Assembly: GCF_003515075.1 (NCBI RefSeq)
Contig: NZ_QWLV01000004.1
Location: 62,001 to 126,000 of the forward strand
From: Sphingomonas gilva
Lineage (GTDB): Bacteria; Pseudomonadota; Alphaproteobacteria; Sphingomonadales; Sphingomonadaceae
Direction: 5' to 3'
Length of the DNA: 64,000 nt
Of the stretch, positions 36,760-44,405 are shown one piece after another. Within the stretch, counting starts at the first letter, position 1, and every line of letters begins with the position of its first letter. Under the pieces are notes generated by a model, which was given only the letters and a program-made list of their open reading frames with translations, was not told the DNA's origin and searched no databases. The translations under genes were made by a program, and so were the position numbers.

Positions 36760-37761
36760 ATGAAGGCGCTACTTTCGAAAGCCGTTGGCGGGCCCGAGAC
36801 GCTGGAGATGTCGGAGCTGCCCGATCCGGTCGCGGGGCCGGGCCAGCTGCTGGTCGCGGTCAAGGCCTGCTCGATCAACTATCCCGACGTGCTGATCATC
36901 GAGGACAAATACCAGTTCAAGCCGCCGCGGCCGTTCGCGCCGGGCAGCGAGGTCTCGGGCGTGGTCGAGGCGGTGGGCGAGGGCGTCACCGGCTGGGCGC
37001 CGGGCGACCGCATCCTCGCCACCACCGGATCGGGCGGGCTGGTCGAGAAGATCGTCATCGACGCGAGCCGGGTGTTCCGCCTGCCCGAGGGTCGCAGCTT
37101 CGAAGAGGGCGCGTCGCTGATCCTGACCTATGGCACAACGATCCACGCGCTGCTCGACCGCGGGCATCTGAAGGAGGGGCACAACCTCCTCGTGCTGGGC
37201 GCCGCGGGCGGCGTCGGGCTGGCGGCGGTCGAGCTGGGCAAGGCGTTCGGCGCGCGTGTCGTCGCCGCGGTGAGTTCCGAGGAGAAGGCCGCCGCCGCCA
37301 AAAAGGCCGGAGCGGACGAGACCATCGTCTATGGGCGCGCGCCGTTCGACAAGGACCAGTCCAAGGCGCTCGCCGAGCAATTCAAGGCGGCTGGCGGCAA
37401 GACCGGATATGACGTGATCTACGATCCGGTCGGCGGCGACTATGCCGAGCCGGCGCTGCGCTCGATCGGCTGGGAGGGGCGCTATCTCGTGGTGGGCTTC
37501 CCCGCCGGCATCCCGCGCCTGCCGCTCAACCTTACGCTGCTCAAGAGCTGCGACGTCTGCGGCGTCTTCTGGGGCGCCTTCGCCGCGCGCGATCCGGGGG
37601 CCAACCAGGCGCATATCGACCATCTGTTCCGCCTGTGGGAGGCGGGAAAGATCGGCCCCACGGTGTCGGAAACCTTCGCGTTCGAGGACGGCGGCAAGGC
37701 CATCGCCAAGATGGCGGCGCGCGGCGCGATCGGGAAGCTGGTGGTGAAGGTCGCGGATTGA
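36760..37761 (+). CDS. NADPH:quinone oxidoreductase family protein (MDR, zinc-independent)
   Basis: 333 residues. Medium-chain reductase without zinc ligands: ACSINYPDVLIIEDKYQFKP, PGSEVSGVVEAVGEGV, the nucleotide-binding NLLVLGAAGGVGLAAVELGKAFGA and GYDVIYDPVGGDY. Closest in pattern to QorA-type quinone reductases. It begins 17 bp after leuD with a GGGAGCAGG ribosome-binding site, so it may be transcribed with the leu genes. Confidence 0.92.
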   Translation: MKALLSKAVGGPETLEMSELPDPVAGPGQLLVAVKACSINYPDVLIIEDKYQFKPPRPFAPGSEVSGVVEAVGEGVTGWAPGDRILATTGSGGLVEKIVIDASRVFRLPEGRSFEEGASLILTYGTTIHALLDRGHLKEGHNLLVLGAAGGVGLAAVELGKAFGARVVAAVSSEEKAAAAKKAGADETIVYGRAPFDKDQSKALAEQFKAAGGKTGYDVIYDPVGGDYAEPALRSIGWEGRYLVVGFPAGIPRLPLNLTLLKSCDVCGVFWGAFAARDPGANQAHIDHLFRLWEAGKIGPTVSETFAFEDGGKAIAKMAARGAIGKLVVKVAD

Positions 37762-37762
37762 C

Positions 37763-37852
37763 CGTCGCCCTGCGAAGGCAGGGGCCTCGGGCCGCCAGGG
37801 CGGCGTCGATTGCGCCGCAAACCCAGCAGCCCCTGCCCTCGCAGGGGCGACG
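37763..37852. repeat. GTCGCCCC palindromic element, copy 2
   Basis: Arms CGTCGCCCTGCGAAGGCAGGGGC and GCCCCTGCCCTCGCAGGGGCGACG flank an inner region containing CCGCAAACCCAG. It lies between the quinone oxidoreductase stop and the DUF1476 gene. Confidence 0.8.
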
Positions 37853-37931
37853 GCGACGTTGCGCTGACGGGATTGGCAATTGCCCGTCTGCCCCCTATCT
37901 CGGCGGAAACGCCAAGGGGAATGGTACGCCT

Positions 37932-38258
37932 ATGACCACGTTCGACGATCGCGAGCGCGCTTTCGAGACCAAGTTCGCGCGCGACGAGGAGATGCAGTTC
38001 CGCATCATCGCGCGGCGCAACCGCCTGCTCGGCCATTGGGCGGCGGAGAAGATGGGGCTGACCGCGGAGGAGGCGGACGCTTATGCCGTCGCGGTCGTCC
38101 AGGCCGATTTCGAGGAAGCGGGCGACGAGGACGTGGTGCGCAAGCTGGTCGGCGACCTGACCGCGGCGGAAACCGATGTCGACGAGGCCGAGGTCCGCCG
38201 CGCGATCGAGGAGAAGACCGTCGAGGCGCGCCGCCAGCTGATCGAATCGCAGGGCTGA
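37932..38258 (+). CDS. DUF1476 protein, F1-ATPase zeta-subunit type
   Basis: 108 residues, all-helical: FDDRERAFETKFARDEEMQFRIIARRNRLLGHWAAEKMGL, then ADFEEAGDEDVVRKLVGDL. This matches the alphaproteobacterial zeta subunit that inhibits F1 ATP hydrolysis through its N-terminal helix. It is encoded apart from the atp operon, as usual. It starts a cluster with bolA and grxD. Confidence 0.92.
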   Translation: MTTFDDRERAFETKFARDEEMQFRIIARRNRLLGHWAAEKMGLTAEEADAYAVAVVQADFEEAGDEDVVRKLVGDLTAAETDVDEAEVRRAIEEKTVEARRQLIESQG

Positions 38259-38264
38259 TCCGCA

Positions 38265-38495
38265 ATGCCGATGGACGCGAACGAGATCGAGGCGCTGATC
38301 AAGGCGGGGATCCCCGACGCCACCGTCGAGATCACCGATCTGGCGGGCGACGGCGATCATTATGCCGCGCGCGTCGTCTCCGAAAGTTTTCGTGGCAAGC
38401 CGCGCGTGGCGCAACAGCGCGCGGTCTATGCCGCGCTCGAAGGGCGTATGGGCGGCGTGCTCCATGCGCTGCAACTGACCACGGCCGCGCCGTGA
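38265..38495 (+). CDS. bolA: BolA family protein
   Basis: 76 residues, 6 bp after DUF1476. The fold motif is VEITDLAGDGDHYAARVVSESFRGKPRVAQQRAVYAAL...LHALQLTT, with the conserved His in DHY and a C-terminal His. Short BolA proteins (BolA2/IbaG type) form [2Fe-2S]-bridged complexes with monothiol glutaredoxins. The next gene encodes just such a glutaredoxin. Confidence 0.93.
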   Translation: MPMDANEIEALIKAGIPDATVEITDLAGDGDHYAARVVSESFRGKPRVAQQRAVYAALEGRMGGVLHALQLTTAAP

Positions 38496-38506
38496 AGGAA
38501 TTGACC

Positions 38507-38839
38507 ATGACCGAAGACCCCCAGGCCCGCATCGGCGAACTCGTCGCCAACAACGACGTGCTGCTGTTCATGAAGGGCAGCCCGCTCTTCCCCCAATGCG
38601 GCTTTTCCAGCCGCGCGGTCGCGATCCTCGATCATCTCGGCGTTTCGTACGAAAGCGTCGACGTGCTGCAGGACCAGGGCATCCGCCAGGGGATCAAGCA
38701 GTTCAGCGACTGGCCGACCATCCCGCAGCTCTATGTGAAGGGCGAATTCGTCGGCGGATCGGACATCATGATGGAGATGTACGAGGCCGGCGAGCTCGCC
38801 CAGCTGCTCGAACAGCACGGGCTGGCGAAGGCGGGCTGA
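38507..38839 (+). CDS. grxD: Monothiol glutaredoxin, Grx4/GrxD type
   Basis: 110 residues. CGFS active site (Cys31 in FPQCGFSSRA), DWPTIPQLYVKGEFVGGSDI for glutathione binding, and typical length. It carries and delivers [2Fe-2S] clusters, often with BolA. It starts 11 bp after bolA; operon DUF1476-bolA-grxD. Confidence 0.97.
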   Translation: MTEDPQARIGELVANNDVLLFMKGSPLFPQCGFSSRAVAILDHLGVSYESVDVLQDQGIRQGIKQFSDWPTIPQLYVKGEFVGGSDIMMEMYEAGELAQLLEQHGLAKAG

Positions 38840-38854
38840 GCTTCCCGAAATAGC

Positions 38855-38882
38855 CGCGTCGCCCCTCTGCAGGGGCGACGCG
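38855..38882. repeat. Perfect 12-bp hairpin, minimal GTCGCCCC element (copy 3)
   Basis: CGCGTCGCCCCT-CTGC-AGGGGCGACGCG. It is the outer arms of the GTCGCCCC family without the inner part, located between the convergent ends of grxD and a membrane-protein gene. It could terminate both. Confidence 0.8.
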
Positions 38883-38886
38883 ATTC

Positions 38887-39297
38887 TCACGCGGCGCTGA
38901 CTCGAGCCGCCTGCATCCGCCGCAGACCCCAGGTCTCGAGCGCCGCCAGCACCGCGACCGCCGCCGCCTGCATCGCGACGAAGGCGATGCCCAGCGTCGT
39001 GATCCCCGCGACCATCTCGATGGTGATCGCGCTCTCCACCACCCACAGCACGTTGCCGAGGATGCCGATCACCGCCAGCGCGACCGGCGGCCGCTGACGC
39101 GTGCCGATAAAGGCGAACAGCGCGGCCACCGGCACCAGCGCCGCGCCCGCCCAGAACAGCAGCGGATAGGGCAGGCCCAGCAGCGGCGACAGCGCGCCCG
39201 CTCCCGCCAGCAGCAGCGCGGCGCAGGCGGCGCAGGTCGCGGCATCGGCCAGGAAAACGCGCTTCAGGAACAGGGCTTCGGACATGATGACCTCCAT
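38887..39297 (-). CDS. Small four-span membrane protein
   Basis: 136 residues (ATG 39297, or 39285 at residue 5). Four hydrophobic segments: ADAATCAACAALLLAGAGAL, YPLLFWAGAALVPVAALFAFIG, VALAVIGILGNVLWVVESAI and TTLGIAFVAMQAAAVAVLAAL. No named domain. It is divergent from an XRE regulator with 114 bp between starts, so that regulator may control it. Confidence 0.75.
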   Translation of the reverse strand: MEVIMSEALFLKRVFLADAATCAACAALLLAGAGALSPLLGLPYPLLFWAGAALVPVAALFAFIGTRQRPPVALAVIGILGNVLWVVESAITIEMVAGITTLGIAFVAMQAAAVAVLAALETWGLRRMQAARVSAA

Positions 39298-39360
39298 GTG
39301 TCTCGCGCCCCGCCATTGGAGCGACGATCACTGGCTAGGCGAATCGAGGTCATGCGGTCG

Positions 39361-39377
39361 ATTACCTGTGGGGTAAT
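39361..39377. promoter_or_regulatory. Inverted repeat between the membrane-protein and XRE genes
   Basis: ATTACC-TGTGG-GGTAAT, a 6-bp dyad centred in the divergent intergenic region, 35 bp before the XRE start. A likely operator for the adjacent regulator; not proven. Confidence 0.5.
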
Positions 39378-39411
39378 GGCAGGATCGATGCGGCGGGTTA
39401 TGGTCGTGCGC

Positions 39412-40182
39412 ATGGACACGCAGACAATCGGCCAGGAAATCCGCCGCTGGCGCACGCATCGCCGGCGCAGCCAGCTCGACCTCGCGCTCGACACCGGCAT
39501 CTCGACGCGGCACCTGTCGTTCGTCGAGACCGGGCGCGCGCGGCCCAGCCGCGACCTGATCCTCAACCTCGCCGAACAGCTCGACGTGCCGCCGCGCGGG
39601 CGCAACGCGATGCTGCTGCAAGCGGGCTTCGCGCCGGTGCATGGCGAGCGTGGGCTGGACGATGCGGCGATGGCGGCGGCGCGGGCGGCGATCTCGCACA
39701 TCCTCGCCGCCTTCGCGCCGTTTCCGGCGCTGGTGGTCGATCGCCACTGGACGATGGTCGAGGCCAATGCGCCGGTGCTCGCGCTGATGGGCGGGGTCGC
39801 GCCCGAACTGCTTGCCGCGCCGGTCAACCCGCTCCGCCTCAGCCTGCACCCTGACGGCCTGGCGCCGCGGATCGCCAACCTGCCCGAATGGCGCGCATCG
39901 CTGTTCCGCCGGCTGGAGGAGCAGATCGCCGCGAGCGGGGACGAGGCATTGGCCGCGCTGCTTGCCGAGCTTCGCGCCTATCCCGGCGGCGAGGACGCCC
40001 AGGCCGTCACGCCCAACGCGATCGCCATTCCGCTGCTGCTCGACACCCCCGCGGGCCGGCTGTCGCTGATTAGCATGACCAGCGTGTTCGGCTCGCCGCT
40101 CGACGTGACCTTGTCCGAGCTCGCCATCGAATCGTTCCTGCCCGCCGATGCGGCGACGCTGGCGATTCTCAAGGCCGCCTGA
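39412..40182 (+). CDS. XRE-family regulator with MmyB-like ligand-binding domain
   Basis: 256 residues from the ATG at 39412. N-terminal Cro/C1-type HTH (about 5-65: IGQEIRRWRTHRRRSQLDLALDTGISTRHLSFVETGRARPSRDLIL). The rest matches the MmyB-like domain that follows such HTHs (FPALVVDRHWTMVEANAPVLALM, ...SLISMTSVFGSPLDVTLSELAIESFLPAD), thought to bind small, perhaps fatty, ligands. It is followed by a long hairpin. Confidence 0.9.
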   Translation: MDTQTIGQEIRRWRTHRRRSQLDLALDTGISTRHLSFVETGRARPSRDLILNLAEQLDVPPRGRNAMLLQAGFAPVHGERGLDDAAMAAARAAISHILAAFAPFPALVVDRHWTMVEANAPVLALMGGVAPELLAAPVNPLRLSLHPDGLAPRIANLPEWRASLFRRLEEQIAASGDEALAALLAELRAYPGGEDAQAVTPNAIAIPLLLDTPAGRLSLISMTSVFGSPLDVTLSELAIESFLPADAATLAILKAA

Positions 40183-40189
40183 AACGGGC

Positions 40190-40229
40190 GAGGGCGGCGC
40201 GACGGGGACCAACCCTTCGCGCCGCCCTC
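40190..40229 (+). terminator. Strong hairpin after the XRE gene
   Basis: GAGGGCGGCGCGA pairs perfectly over 13 bp with TCGCGCCGCCCTC around a 14-nt loop. It starts 7 bp after the XRE stop. The T run is weak (CTCTTGAAG), so it may terminate poorly or stabilise the 3' end. Confidence 0.6.
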
Positions 40230-40368
40230 TTGAAGCGAGACCCCTTTGGAGAGTCGGGCAGCGTGATGCACCGCGCGTGCCATTTTGTCCAGACCGCGCG
40301 AAACCGGGGCTTGCGATGCTTAAGCCGAATTAACCGCGTACCGGTGGTGTAAAGTCTCTCGACACATC

Positions 40369-40459
40369 CGTCGCCCCGGCGGAGGCAGGGGCCGCCAGGC
40401 CTGGGGCACATCCAACGCCCGCGTTTTGCCGCCTGAGGCCCTGCCTGCGCAGGGGCGAC
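40369..40459. repeat. GTCGCCCC palindromic element, copy 4
   Basis: CGTCGCCCCGGCGGAGGCAGGGGC at the left and GAGGCCCTGCCTGCGCAGGGGCGAC at the right, with a diverged middle. It lies in the 359-bp gap between the XRE gene and blaI, which otherwise holds only the hairpin at 40190 and the operator at 40489. Confidence 0.78.
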
Positions 40460-40488
40460 ATGCCATTCACCACCCGTTCAGCCACAAG

Positions 40489-40518
40489 TTTACAGATGTA
40501 GGCGTAACGACTACATCC
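40489..40518 (+). promoter_or_regulatory. BlaI-type operator
   Basis: TTACAGATGTAG (40490-40501) and CTACATC (40511-40517) form an inverted GATGTAG/CTACATC pair with a 9-nt spacer and contain the TACA/TGTA half sites recognised by BlaI/MecI repressors. It lies 24 bp before the blaI start, so autoregulation is likely. Confidence 0.65.
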
Positions 40519-40541
40519 GTGATCGTTGAGGGAGGGACGCG

Positions 40542-40910
40542 ATGGCCGAACGCATCAGCGAAGCCGAGCAGGCGGTGATGGAGACGCTCTGGAACGAGGC
40601 GCCGCTCACCGCGCAGGAGGTGGCGGACCGCGTCGCGCCGGACCGCGGCTGGAGCCTCAACACCGTCAAGACATTGCTCGGCCGGCTGCTCGCCAAGGAG
40701 GCGGTCGCGCATGAGGAGGACGGCCGCCGCTACCTCTACCGGCCGCGGCTGGAGCGCGAGGCGTTCGCCCATGGCGAATCGCGCCGGCTGGTCGATCGCC
40801 TGTTCGGCGGGCGCGTCAGCCCGCTCGTCGCCCACCTCGCCGAGCGCGACGAGCTGAGCGACCAGGACATCGCCGAGATCGAGGCGCTGCTGAAGGCGCT
40901 CCGGTCATGA
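40542..40910 (+). CDS. blaI: BlaI/MecI-family transcriptional repressor
   Basis: 122 residues. Winged-helix DNA-binding domain (ISEAEQAVMETLWNEAPLTAQEVADRV...WSLNTVKTLLGRLLAKEAVAHEEDGRRYLYRP) and a C-terminal dimer/cleavage helix region. GAGGGAGGGA precedes the ATG. It overlaps the BlaR1-like gene by ATGA. No beta-lactamase is next to it, so the regulated target may be elsewhere. Confidence 0.93.
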   Translation: MAERISEAEQAVMETLWNEAPLTAQEVADRVAPDRGWSLNTVKTLLGRLLAKEAVAHEEDGRRYLYRPRLEREAFAHGESRRLVDRLFGGRVSPLVAHLAERDELSDQDIAEIEALLKALRS

Positions 40911-42373
40911 GCGGCGTCGTCCCCTGGCTGATCGAGACGCTGATCGCGTCGAGCCTGCTCATGGCGCTGGTGCTGCTGCTCCGCGCCCCCGTCCGCGCCG
41001 CCTTCGGCCCCGCCATCGCCTATGCGCTGTGGCTGATCCCGGCCGCGCGCATGGTCCTGCCGCCCGATCTGATGCCGCGCATCTGGCCGGAGGCGGCCAA
41101 CCCGATCGCCGATGCGGGCGAGGTGATCCTGGTGATCGACTCGACCGTCGCGGCGGCCGCGCCGCCCGTCTGGTCATGGGGCGCCATCCTCGCGGCGCTG
41201 TGGCTGGCCGGCGGCGCGGCGTTCGTCGCCTGGCAGGTGATCGCCTTCGTCCGGCTGCGCCGCCGCCTGCTCGACGGCGCGACCGAAACCGCGCGCGTCG
41301 GCGGGGTGCGCGTGGTCGAGACGTGCGGCGGAGAGGGACCGCTCGCCTTCGGCATATTGGAGCGCTATGTCGCCTTTCCGGCCGATTTCCGCGCCTCCTA
41401 CGACGAGTTCGAGCAGCGCCTGGCGCTGGCGCACGAGATCGCCCACCACCAGCGCGGCGATCTGGTCGCCAACGCGGCTGCGCTCGCGATACTCGCGGTC
41501 CACTGGTTCAACCCGCTCGCCTGGCGCGCCTTCCGCGCCTTCCGCGCCGATCAGGAAATGGCCTGCGATGCGCGCGTGATCGCCGCCGATCCGGGCATCC
41601 GTCACGCCTATGGCTCGGCGATCGTCAAGTCGGCGCGCGGCGGCGCAATCAGCGCAGCCTGCCACCTGCACACCATCGAACAGTTGAAGGGGAGATTGAG
41701 AATGCTGAACGCAAAGGCCAAGTCGCGCACCCGCGTCGCGATCGGCGCGCTGGCGACGATGCTGCTGACCGGCGCGGCGCTCGCCGCCACCGCATCGGGC
41801 GGCGAGGCGACCGCGGCGATCGAGAAGGCGAGCGAGCGGGTCGTCACCGCGCTTGTCGTTCCGCCGGTTCCGCCCGTGCCCGCCGTGCCGGCGGTCCCGC
41901 CGGCGCCCATCGCGCCGCAGGCCGTCGAAGCGCCGCCCGCGCCGCCCGCCCCACCGGCGCCGCCCGCGCTGAGCGATGAGGATCGCAAGATCGTCAAGCG
42001 CAAGATCAAGGTGATCCGCGACGGCAAGGAGATCGCCTGGAACGACGCCGACATCCCCCATATCGACTCGCGCGACTGCGGAGATGGCGAGGGCGACGGC
42101 AAGGCCAATGTCATCCGGCGTGAGGACGGCGGCAAGAAGGTCACGATCATCTGCACCAACCGCATCGAACGCCATGCCGCGCTTGCCGCGCGCCATGCGG
42201 TCGATGCCGAGAAGATCAGGCTCGACGCCATGCGGAGCGCCCTCGCCAGCCTGGACAGCGCGCGCGAATCGATCGCCGCAGCAGAACTGAGCGCGGAGGA
42301 TCGCGCGGAGGCGCTCGCCGGCATCGAGGAAGCCCGACGCGAAATGGAAGCGGAGCTCCGCAAGGGGGAGTAA
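40907..42373 (+). CDS. BlaR1-like M56-family membrane metallopeptidase
   Basis: 488 residues. Membrane spans at about 8-28, 36-55, 90-115 and 276-297, with zinc motif HEIAHH (His176, Glu177, His180) in the cytosolic loop before the last span, as in BlaR1/MecR1. After the last span comes a Pro/Val/Ala repeat linker (about 312-352) and a charged helical tail of about 135 residues. It has no penicillin-binding transpeptidase sensor domain, so the signal sensed must differ from BlaR1. It partners with BlaI. Confidence 0.9.
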   Translation: MSGVVPWLIETLIASSLLMALVLLLRAPVRAAFGPAIAYALWLIPAARMVLPPDLMPRIWPEAANPIADAGEVILVIDSTVAAAAPPVWSWGAILAALWLAGGAAFVAWQVIAFVRLRRRLLDGATETARVGGVRVVETCGGEGPLAFGILERYVAFPADFRASYDEFEQRLALAHEIAHHQRGDLVANAAALAILAVHWFNPLAWRAFRAFRADQEMACDARVIAADPGIRHAYGSAIVKSARGGAISAACHLHTIEQLKGRLRMLNAKAKSRTRVAIGALATMLLTGAALAATASGGEATAAIEKASERVVTALVVPPVPPVPAVPAVPPAPIAPQAVEAPPAPPAPPAPPALSDEDRKIVKRKIKVIRDGKEIAWNDADIPHIDSRDCGDGEGDGKANVIRREDGGKKVTIICTNRIERHAALAARHAVDAEKIRLDAMRSALASLDSARESIAAAELSAEDRAEALAGIEEARREMEAELRKGE

Positions 42374-42409
42374 CCGCGTCCGTCAGCCCCGGCAGGGAGC
42401 GGGGAGTGG

Positions 42410-42446
42410 AAGGGGCCGGGCGTGCGGGAACGTCCGGCCCCTTTTT
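42410..42446 (+). terminator. Rho-independent terminator of blaI-blaR1
   Basis: AAGGGGCCGG...CCGGCCCCTT with TTTTT, 36 bp after the BlaR1-like stop. The loop is large (about 13 nt). Confidence 0.8.
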
Positions 42447-42486
42447 CTTGCGTAGGGATGTTGGTCCATCGCTGCCTCAACCTAAT

Positions 42487-42583
42487 CGTCACCCCGGACT
42501 TGTTCCGGGGTCCATGCCTCCGCAAGGGCTGCAGGGATTGGCGTTCGTGGCACGATGGACCCCGGAACAAGTCCGGGGTGACG
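42487..42583. repeat. CACCCCGGACTTGTTCCGGGGTCCA inverted repeat
   Basis: Left arm CGTCACCCCGGACTTGTTCC (continuing GGGGTCCAT) and right arm ATGGACCCCGGAACAAGTCC (continuing GGGGTGACG) are perfect complements over about 29 bp, separated by about 39 bp. A REP-like element found in many sphingomonads. It occupies the gap between the BlaR1-like and MBL genes. Confidence 0.85.
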
Positions 42584-42679
42584 AGGGCGGATAGATGGTT
42601 GCCAGCGCAATCCGGTTCACGGAGAAGCCGTGAAGCTCCGCGGCTTGCCATGGTGGCGCGCGATGGCCATGTCGGGACG

Positions 42680-43534
42680 ATGGAACGCCCGCCCACCGGA
42701 ACCGCGATCACGCTTTCTCCGCTGGTCCGCCGCGTGCTCGCGCCCAATCCCAGCGCCTTCACCTATTTCGGCACGCAGACCTATATCGTCGGGCATGGCG
42801 AGGTCGCGGTGATCGATCCCGGGCCCGACCTGCCAGAGCATGTCGACGCGCTGCTCGCCGCGATCGAGGGCGAGACGGTGGCGGCGATCGTCTGCACCCA
42901 CACCCACCGCGACCATAGCCCGGCGAGCAGGCCGCTCAAGGCGGCTACCGCCGCGCCGATCGCCGGCTGCGCGCGGCTGGTGCTGGAGGATGGCGGCCCG
43001 CGCGCCGATGCGGCCTTCGACACCGATTACTGGCCCGACCGCGCGCTCGCCGACGGCGATGCGCTTGCCGGCCCCGGCTGGACGCTCGAAGCGGTGGCGA
43101 CGCCCGGCCACACCAGCAACCATCTCTGCCTCGCGCTGCCGGAGGAGAAGGCGCTGTTCACCGGCGATCATGTCATGGGCTGGTCGACCAGCGTCGTCTC
43201 GCCGCCCGACGGCGACATGGCGGCCTACATGGCCAGCCTCGACCGGCTGCTCGGGCGCGACGACAGGGTCTATTACCCCGCGCATGGCGAGCAGGTCGAC
43301 ACGCCCCAGCGCCTCGTGCGCGGGATGATGGGGCACAGGAAGCAGCGCGAGGGCCAAATCATCCGCCTGCTCAGGGAACAGCCGCGCGCGATCCCGCAGA
43401 TGGTCGAGAAGATGTATGTCGGGCTCGATCCGCGCCTCAGCGGCGCCGCGGGCCGATCGGTGCTGGCGCATCTTGTCGATCTGAGGCAGCGCGGCGTGGT
43501 GGTCGAAGAGGGAGACACATGGCGCAGCGCGTGA
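42680..43534 (+). CDS. MBL-fold hydrolase with C-terminal winged helix (LACTB2-like)
   Basis: 284 residues from the ATG at 42680 (alternative ATG 42650). RRVLAPNPSAFTYFGTQTYIVG start, HxHxDH motif in CTHTHRDHSP, further ligands TPGHTSNH and TGDHVMGWS, and a C-terminal winged-helix tail (GAAGRSVLAHLVDLRQRGVV). LACTB2 relatives include ribonucleases and thioesterase-like hydrolases; the substrate here is not known. The 3' end overlaps the next gene by 16 bp. Confidence 0.9.
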   Translation: MERPPTGTAITLSPLVRRVLAPNPSAFTYFGTQTYIVGHGEVAVIDPGPDLPEHVDALLAAIEGETVAAIVCTHTHRDHSPASRPLKAATAAPIAGCARLVLEDGGPRADAAFDTDYWPDRALADGDALAGPGWTLEAVATPGHTSNHLCLALPEEKALFTGDHVMGWSTSVVSPPDGDMAAYMASLDRLLGRDDRVYYPAHGEQVDTPQRLVRGMMGHRKQREGQIIRLLREQPRAIPQMVEKMYVGLDPRLSGAAGRSVLAHLVDLRQRGVVVEEGDTWRSA

Positions 43535-44235
43535 TGACGCCGACGCTGCGCGTGCTGACGGCGGTCGCCGCGCTGATGGTGATCGGCTTCGTCGCCTGGC
43601 TGGCGTTCGGCGAGTACCGCGAGAGCTACGCCGTCACCGAGCCGGAGTCGGGCGGGCCGCCCGTCACCCAGATGGTCACCGCGCGGCTGGCGGGCATGAG
43701 CAGCCTGAAGGTCGCCGAGCTTTCGGGGACGATCCAGAGCACCGCCGCCGATGTCCGCGGCTTCGGCCTGCTCAAGTCGGACCGGGTGATCAAGATGCCC
43801 TATTCGGTCGATTATTTCGTCGACGCATCGGCGATCGAGGCGGACGACATCGAATGGAACGCGGAGACGCGCACGCTGATCGTCGACGCGCCCGACGTGA
43901 CAGTGGGCAAGCCCAACACCGATGAGGGCGCGCGCACCCTGGTGCGCACCAGCGGCCTGTTCGTCACGCGCGAGGCGGGCGAGGCGCTCGCCCGCCAGAC
44001 TTCGCGCAACGCGCAAGGACGGGTGACGAAAGAGGCCAATTCGCCCGAGCGCCTCGCCCAGGCGCGCGAATATGCCAGGCGCGCCGTGGCCCGCCTGCTC
44101 GCCGCCCCGCTCGAGCCGCTGGGCTATGGCGACGCCCGCGTGATCGTGACCTTTCCGATGGAACGGGGGAACCGCGACAACGAACAGATGGACCGCAGCC
44201 GGGCGATCGAAGAGGTTCTGGGTAACACCAACTAG
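43519..44235 (+). CDS. DUF4230 family membrane-anchored protein
   Basis: 238 residues. One N-terminal span (VLTAVAALMVIGFVAWLAFG), then a periplasmic domain: LSSLKVAEL-like start, GTIQSTAADVRGFGLLKSDRVIKMPYSVDYFVD, IEADDIEWNAETRTLIVDAPDVTVGKP. This is the DUF4230 pattern; its function is unknown. It overlaps the MBL gene by 16 bp and is followed by a GTCGCCCC element. Confidence 0.85.
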   Translation: MAQRVMTPTLRVLTAVAALMVIGFVAWLAFGEYRESYAVTEPESGGPPVTQMVTARLAGMSSLKVAELSGTIQSTAADVRGFGLLKSDRVIKMPYSVDYFVDASAIEADDIEWNAETRTLIVDAPDVTVGKPNTDEGARTLVRTSGLFVTREAGEALARQTSRNAQGRVTKEANSPERLAQAREYARRAVARLLAAPLEPLGYGDARVIVTFPMERGNRDNEQMDRSRAIEEVLGNTN

Positions 44236-44328
44236 CGTCGCCCCCTGCGCAGGCAGGGGCCTCAGGCGACAAGCGCGGCGTACGGATGTGCCACAAACCC
44301 AGAGGCCCCTGCCTGCGCAGGGGCGACG
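44236..44328. repeat. GTCGCCCC palindromic element, copy 5
   Basis: CGTCGCCCCCTGCGCAGGCAGGGGCCTC at the left and GAGGCCCCTGCCTGCGCAGGGGCGACG at the right, with the inner ACGGATGTGCCACAAACCCA shared with copy 1. It begins directly after the DUF4230 stop and precedes nadA. Confidence 0.82.
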
Positions 44329-44405
44329 ATTAGTTTCGATCGAATGAGAACCCCGGTTGCTCCTTGGTCGCGACTGCCTAAATGGGGGCCAACGGAGGAT
44401 CGGTG

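Noticed and set aside
41850..41980. Pro/Val/Ala tandem codons in the BlaR1-like gene as a possible DNA repeat array
   Set aside because: The repeat is explained by a low-complexity protein linker; unit lengths vary and no flanking duplication is seen.
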